From Bifidobacteriaceae bacterium (GTDB lineage Bacteria > Actinomycetota > Actinomycetes > Actinomycetales > WQXJ01), in NCBI GenBank assembly GCA_031278665.1, contig JAITKC010000356.1:1-8449 (forward strand): 8,449 nt of DNA. The letters are read 5' to 3'. The position numbers and the translations under genes are program-made. How positions within the stretch are numbered: the stretch's first letter is position 1; every line of letters begins with the position of its first letter. Shown piece after piece: positions 6,842 through 8,449 of this stretch. The notes beneath the pieces are model-generated. The model had not been told where the DNA came from, ran no database searches, and worked only from the letters and a program-made list of their open reading frames with translations.

Positions 6842-7327
6842 TCAGCCCCAGGGGTCGGGCCGGGCGAAGCCGGGGTCGACGTCCTCCGGGGGCATCCGCC
6901 AAAGATGTCCCAACTGCTCCACTATCACGTCGAGGACCAGCAGCCCGAGGTCGCGGGCGTCGGCCGCGCGAGCCTCAATCGGGCGGCGGTATAAGACGAT
7001 CCGGTCCGGCAGGCCGTCGGCGGCGGGGAAAGACCGAGCCAGGGGGACGCCGTCCTCCCAGGCGGGTCCCTCGGACGGCGGCACGTCCTCGACCGCCACC
7101 TGCAGGCGGGCGAGCCGGCGGCGCCACTGCCGCTCAAGGCGGCGCAGGGCGGCGCGGGTGTGCTCGTCGAAGCGCTCGGCGCGGCTCAGCGCCGCCGGCA
7201 GGCCGGGCGGAAGCAGCGGGCCGCGGGGACCGCGACCGCGCCGGTCGCGACGCCGGCCGGCGTCGCGCGGCGGCAACTTGGCCGGAGCGGTCAGCTCGCG
7301 GCTGGATTGGCGCGGGCGGCGGAACAC
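6842..7327 (-). CDS. Metallopeptidase family (zincin-like, Pfam Zincin_1) protein, apparently without the catalytic HExxH
   Basis: A 161-residue soluble protein. From about residue 26 (RRRDRRGRGPRGPLLPP), through AERFD (50-54), VEDVPP (79-84), ARSFPAADGLPDRIVLYRRPIE (97-118) to IVEQLGHLWRMPPEDVDP (135-152), it matches the small zincin-like protein that in many actinobacteria lies divergent to a DUF3499 gene (as Rv3259/Rv3258c do in Mycobacterium tuberculosis). Where true members have HExxH, this protein reads VEQLG at 136-140: the glutamate is kept but both zinc-binding histidines are missing. I recall the same loss in actinobacterial relatives, so it may be a structural or regulatory protein, not a protease. 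Residues 5-25 are encoded by a 63-bp repeat also found at 8281-8343 and look like an inserted extension. The start is GTG at 7327, exactly six bases after a TAGCCT -10 box, which suggests a leaderless transcript. Confidence 0.8.
   Translation of the reverse strand: MFRRPRQSSRELTAPAKLPPRDAGRRRDRRGRGPRGPLLPPGLPAALSRAERFDEHTRAALRRLERQWRRRLARLQVAVEDVPPSEGPAWEDGVPLARSFPAADGLPDRIVLYRRPIEARAADARDLGLLVLDVIVEQLGHLWRMPPEDVDPGFARPDPWG
7252..7314 (-). repeat. 63-bp dispersed repeat, copy 1, inside the zincin-like gene
   Basis: This stretch matches 8281-8343 in inverted orientation at 60 of 63 positions (differences at 7279, 7293 and 7297). The match stops abruptly at both ends. It covers 21 codons of the zincin-like gene, from the second base of codon 5 to the first base of codon 26. 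Within it, 7281-7288 and 7294-7302 can fold into an 8-bp stem with one bulged G and a 5-base loop. No target-site duplication is visible. The repeat is directly seen; a mobile or dispersed origin is inferred. Confidence 0.9.
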
Positions 7328-7333
7328 CTCCCC

Positions 7334-7339
7334 AGGCTA
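7334..7339 (-). promoter_or_regulatory. -10 box of a leaderless promoter for the zincin-like gene
   Basis: On the minus strand TAGCCT, matching the actinobacterial TAnnnT -10 consensus, followed by exactly six bases and then GTG at 7327. This puts the expected transcription start on the first base of the start codon. The intervening GGGGAG touches the GTG directly and so is too close to act as a normal ribosome binding site. No clear -35 hexamer is seen. Confidence 0.6.
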
Positions 7340-7342
7340 CCG

Positions 7343-7360
7343 CGCCGGGCTGGCCCGGCG
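7343..7360. promoter_or_regulatory. Inverted repeat (8-bp arms, 2-bp spacer) in the divergent promoter region
   Basis: CGCCGGGC at 7343-7350 and GCCCGGCG at 7353-7360 are perfect reverse complements around TG. It lies just upstream of the zincin-like -10 box, over the expected -35/spacer region, where an operator could act. At this GC content some dyads arise by chance, so an operator role is only a suggestion. Confidence 0.35.
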
Positions 7361-7366
7361 TGGCGT

Positions 7367-7389
7367 CGCGCCGGCGGCCGGCCGGCGCG
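7367..7389. promoter_or_regulatory. Inverted repeat (9-bp arms, 5-bp spacer) upstream of the DUF3499 -10 box
   Basis: CGCGCCGGC at 7367-7375 and GCCGGCGCG at 7381-7389 are perfect reverse complements. The right arm ends one base before the DUF3499 -10 box, so the dyad covers the expected -35/spacer region. It shares the GCCGG/CCGGC half with the dyad at 7343-7360. It is a possible operator; the low sequence complexity is a reason for caution. Confidence 0.35.
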
Positions 7390-7390
7390 T

Positions 7391-7396
7391 TACCCT
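7391..7396 (+). promoter_or_regulatory. -10 box of a leaderless promoter for the DUF3499 gene
   Basis: TACCCT, a TAnnnT match, is followed by exactly six bases and then GTG at 7403, so the expected transcription start is the first base of the start codon. The spacing is the same as for the divergent zincin-like gene. No ribosome binding site lies at a useful distance before the GTG. No clear -35 is visible. Confidence 0.65.
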
Positions 7397-7402
7397 GCCA
7401 GG

Positions 7403-7759
7403 GTGGTTGAGATTCGGCGTCGCTGTAAGCATGTCGGTTGTCCGGGTGAGCCGGTGGCGACGATGACCTATACCTATCGGGACGCGACGGCCGTGCTCGG
7501 CCCGCTGGCGGCGGTGGCCGACCCGCTCGGTTACGACCTCTGCGCCCGCCACGCCGAGCAGGTCGTGCCGCCGCGCGGATGGGAGGTCATTCGCCTGGCC
7601 CCGCGGATGGAGCCGGCCGGCCGGACCGACGACGAGTTGGCGGCGCTGGCCGAATCGGTGCGCGAGCGCGGCCGGGCGCGCCAGGGCGGCGGCTACCCCG
7701 ACTCGGTGGCCGTCAGCGGCTCGCGCCACGGCCACCTGCGGCTGGTCCCCGGTTCCTGA
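7403..7759 (+). CDS. DUF3499 family protein
   Basis: A 118-residue soluble protein that matches the actinobacterial DUF3499 family along its first 75 or so residues: an N-terminal CKHVGC (Cys8, Cys13), then PVATMTYTYRDATAVLGPLA, YDLCARHAE (Cys47, His50) and PPRGWEVIRL. The conserved Cys/Cys...Cys/His pattern could bind a metal ion such as zinc; the function of the family is not established. The C-terminal third is charged and variable. The frame stays open upstream, but family similarity begins at residue 4-8 and the GTG at 7403 sits six bases after a TACCCT -10 box, so this start is favoured and the transcript is probably leaderless. It is divergent to the zincin-like gene across 75 bases, as in other actinobacteria; in many of them a phosphomannomutase gene follows, but here a small membrane protein comes next. 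Confidence 0.85.
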   Translation: MVEIRRRCKHVGCPGEPVATMTYTYRDATAVLGPLAAVADPLGYDLCARHAEQVVPPRGWEVIRLAPRMEPAGRTDDELAALAESVRERGRARQGGGYPDSVAVSGSRHGHLRLVPGS

Positions 7760-7796
7760 CCGGCCGGCGCGGGATGGTCTGGCGCGGGCGGCGTGA

Positions 7797-7802
7797 TAGA
7801 TT
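7797..7802 (+). promoter_or_regulatory. Candidate -10 box for the small membrane protein gene
   Basis: TAGATT fits TAnnnT and stands out in GC-rich surroundings. The expected start of transcription is near 7809, which gives a leader of about 38 bases to the GTG at 7847. The -35 region is not recognisable. Confidence 0.4.
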
Positions 7803-7833
7803 GCCGCCCGATGGCGATTGGTCGGACGAGCGC

Positions 7834-7840
7834 GGGGAGG
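7834..7840 (+). promoter_or_regulatory. Ribosome binding site deciding the start of the small membrane protein
   Basis: GGGGAGG followed by six bases and GTG at 7847. The in-frame ATG at 7811 has no comparable site, although it lies eight bases after the TAGATT box and so could be used as a near-leaderless start. Confidence 0.55.
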
Positions 7841-7846
7841 TGGGCT

Positions 7847-8266
7847 GTGGGCGGCGGCGCGGCGCGGCGGTCGCGGCCGGCGCCGGGCGGGTGGCGTCGA
7901 GCCGTCGCCATCGTCGTCATCGCGCTGGCCGACCTGATCAGCGCCCTGGCCGCGATGATCCCTTTGGCGCTGGCGTTCATGTGGGCCGCCCAAATCGCGA
8001 TCGACTGGTTTGGCGCGCCCTGGCCGGACGTCGTGGACCCGGACGAGAAGGACTTTGCCTGGGCCGCGGCTTTCCACGGGCTAATCGGACTGGCGCTGGC
8101 GCTGCTGCCGGCCCTGGCCGCCAATGCCGCGCTGCGGCGCTGGGCGGGGGTTAGGGCGCGCTGGTTGGCGGCCGCCGCCTGGGCGGCGCTGGCCGTTCCC
8201 TGGCTGTTCTGGCTGATCTTCCCCCAGGCCGCGGAAGCCATCTGGTATTGGCTCCGCCACCTCTGA
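7847..8266 (+). CDS. Small multi-pass membrane protein of unknown function
   Basis: A 139-residue protein I do not recognise. A basic N-terminal tail (about 16 residues, ending GWRR) suggests a cytoplasmic N-terminus. Hydrophobic segments follow: a long one at about residues 18-50 that could be one or two spans, one at about 72-92 (FHGLIGLALALLPALAANAAL), and a Trp-rich one at about 103-135 (WLAAAAWAALAVPWLFWLIF). Between the first two lies an acidic loop (DVVDPDEKDF) that would face outside if there is one span before it. No catalytic motif is visible. The start is the GTG with the best ribosome binding site; an ATG at 7811 would add 12 residues. It lies 87 bases after the DUF3499 gene on the same strand and has its own candidate -10 box. 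Confidence 0.65.
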   Translation: MGGGAARRSRPAPGGWRRAVAIVVIALADLISALAAMIPLALAFMWAAQIAIDWFGAPWPDVVDPDEKDFAWAAAFHGLIGLALALLPALAANAALRRWAGVRARWLAAAAWAALAVPWLFWLIFPQAAEAIWYWLRHL

Positions 8267-8280
8267 CTGTGCCCGCTGAG

Positions 8281-8343
8281 CGCGCCAATCCAGCCGCCAG
8301 CCGACCGCTCCGGCCTAGTTGCCGCCGCGCGACGCCGGCCGGC
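8281..8343 (+). repeat. 63-bp dispersed repeat, copy 2, downstream of the small membrane protein gene
   Basis: Reads on the plus strand the same as copy 1 on the minus strand (60 of 63 identical). It begins 14 bases after the stop of the small membrane protein gene. Two of the three differences from copy 1 fall in the hairpin region: one is in the loop and one changes a stem base without compensation, so the structure is weaker here. It also supplies the stop codon of the possible minus-strand frame listed at 8315-8449. Confidence 0.9.
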
Positions 8344-8449
8344 CGCTTCCGCCTATTGAGGGCGGCGGCTCAAAGTCGGCGGCGCTCGACAGCGCCGCGA
8401 GCGCGACCCAGCCCACCCGGGACGCCGACTCGGCGCCACCGGAACCGCC
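8315..8449 (-). CDS. Possible C-terminal end of a minus-strand gene (5' end outside window)
   Basis: One minus-strand frame is open from the window edge for 44 codons to a TAG at 8317-8315, with a plausible composition (contains VGWVALAALSSAADFEPPP). The other two minus-strand frames close at TGA or TAG before 8350. The plus strand also has an open frame here, but it is Arg/Pro-rich and looks like a shadow. The last 9 codons or so lie in the 63-bp repeat, so the true C-terminus may have been replaced by repeat sequence. No family can be recognised; the call is tentative. If it is not a gene, 8267-8449 holds only the repeat copy. Confidence 0.3.
   Translation of the reverse strand, partial: GGSGGAESASRVGWVALAALSSAADFEPPPSIGGSGRPASRGGN

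Noticed and set aside
6802..7394. A 12-base match in inverted orientation (GGTAACGCGCCG at 6802-6813 and its complement at 7383-7394) flanking the zincin-like gene.
   Set aside because: At this length and GC content several such matches are expected by chance in 8.4 kb, and the two sites have different apparent roles (terminator stem and promoter). It is unrelated to the 63-bp repeat.
8270..8449. A plus-strand frame starting at a GTG near 8269-8271 and open to the window end.
   Set aside because: It is Arg/Pro-rich, has no ribosome binding site and runs through the repeat; it looks like a shadow.

Overview
The window is very GC-rich (about 70% or more by eye), uses GTG and TTG starts and shows leaderless-type promoters. 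It carries a gene neighbourhood typical of Actinomycetota: a family 2 glycosyltransferase with a multi-membrane-span tail, a DUF5719 exported protein, a zincin-like 'metallopeptidase family' protein and a divergent DUF3499 protein. I cannot place it below phylum from sequence alone.

Layout. Positions 1-2208 (+) hold the C-terminal part of the glycosyltransferase, cut by the window start; it is coupled by a 1-base stop/start overlap to the DUF5719 gene (2208-3719, +), which ends in an intrinsic terminator (3715-3738). A convergent minus-strand operon follows: an ECF-type sigma factor (6705-5983) overlaps by 8 bases a 743-residue protein (5990-3759) with a cytoplasmic head, one membrane span and a large extracytoplasmic beta-propeller. 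This pair looks like a sigma factor with its membrane-bound regulator, and is the best candidate here for an uncharacterised signalling system. Next come the zincin-like gene (7327-6842, -) and the DUF3499 gene (7403-7759, +), transcribed divergently from a 75-bp region. In both, a TAnnnT -10 box sits exactly six bases before a GTG codon, so both appear leaderless. A small membrane protein of unknown function (7847-8266, +) follows. The last 180 bases hold a repeat copy and perhaps the 3' end of a minus-strand gene.

The most unexpected feature is a 63-bp sequence present twice in inverted orientation (7252-7314 and 8281-8343, 60 of 63 positions identical). The first copy lies inside the zincin-like gene, just after its start, and is exactly 21 codons long. 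Removing it in silico restores an N-terminus like the one I recall for this family. It looks like a short dispersed repeat that has entered a conserved gene in frame.

How the genes may work together. The glycosyltransferase and DUF5719 protein are probably cell-envelope proteins made as one operon. The sigma/beta-propeller pair probably senses something outside the membrane and adjusts transcription. No direct link between the two blocks is visible in the sequence.
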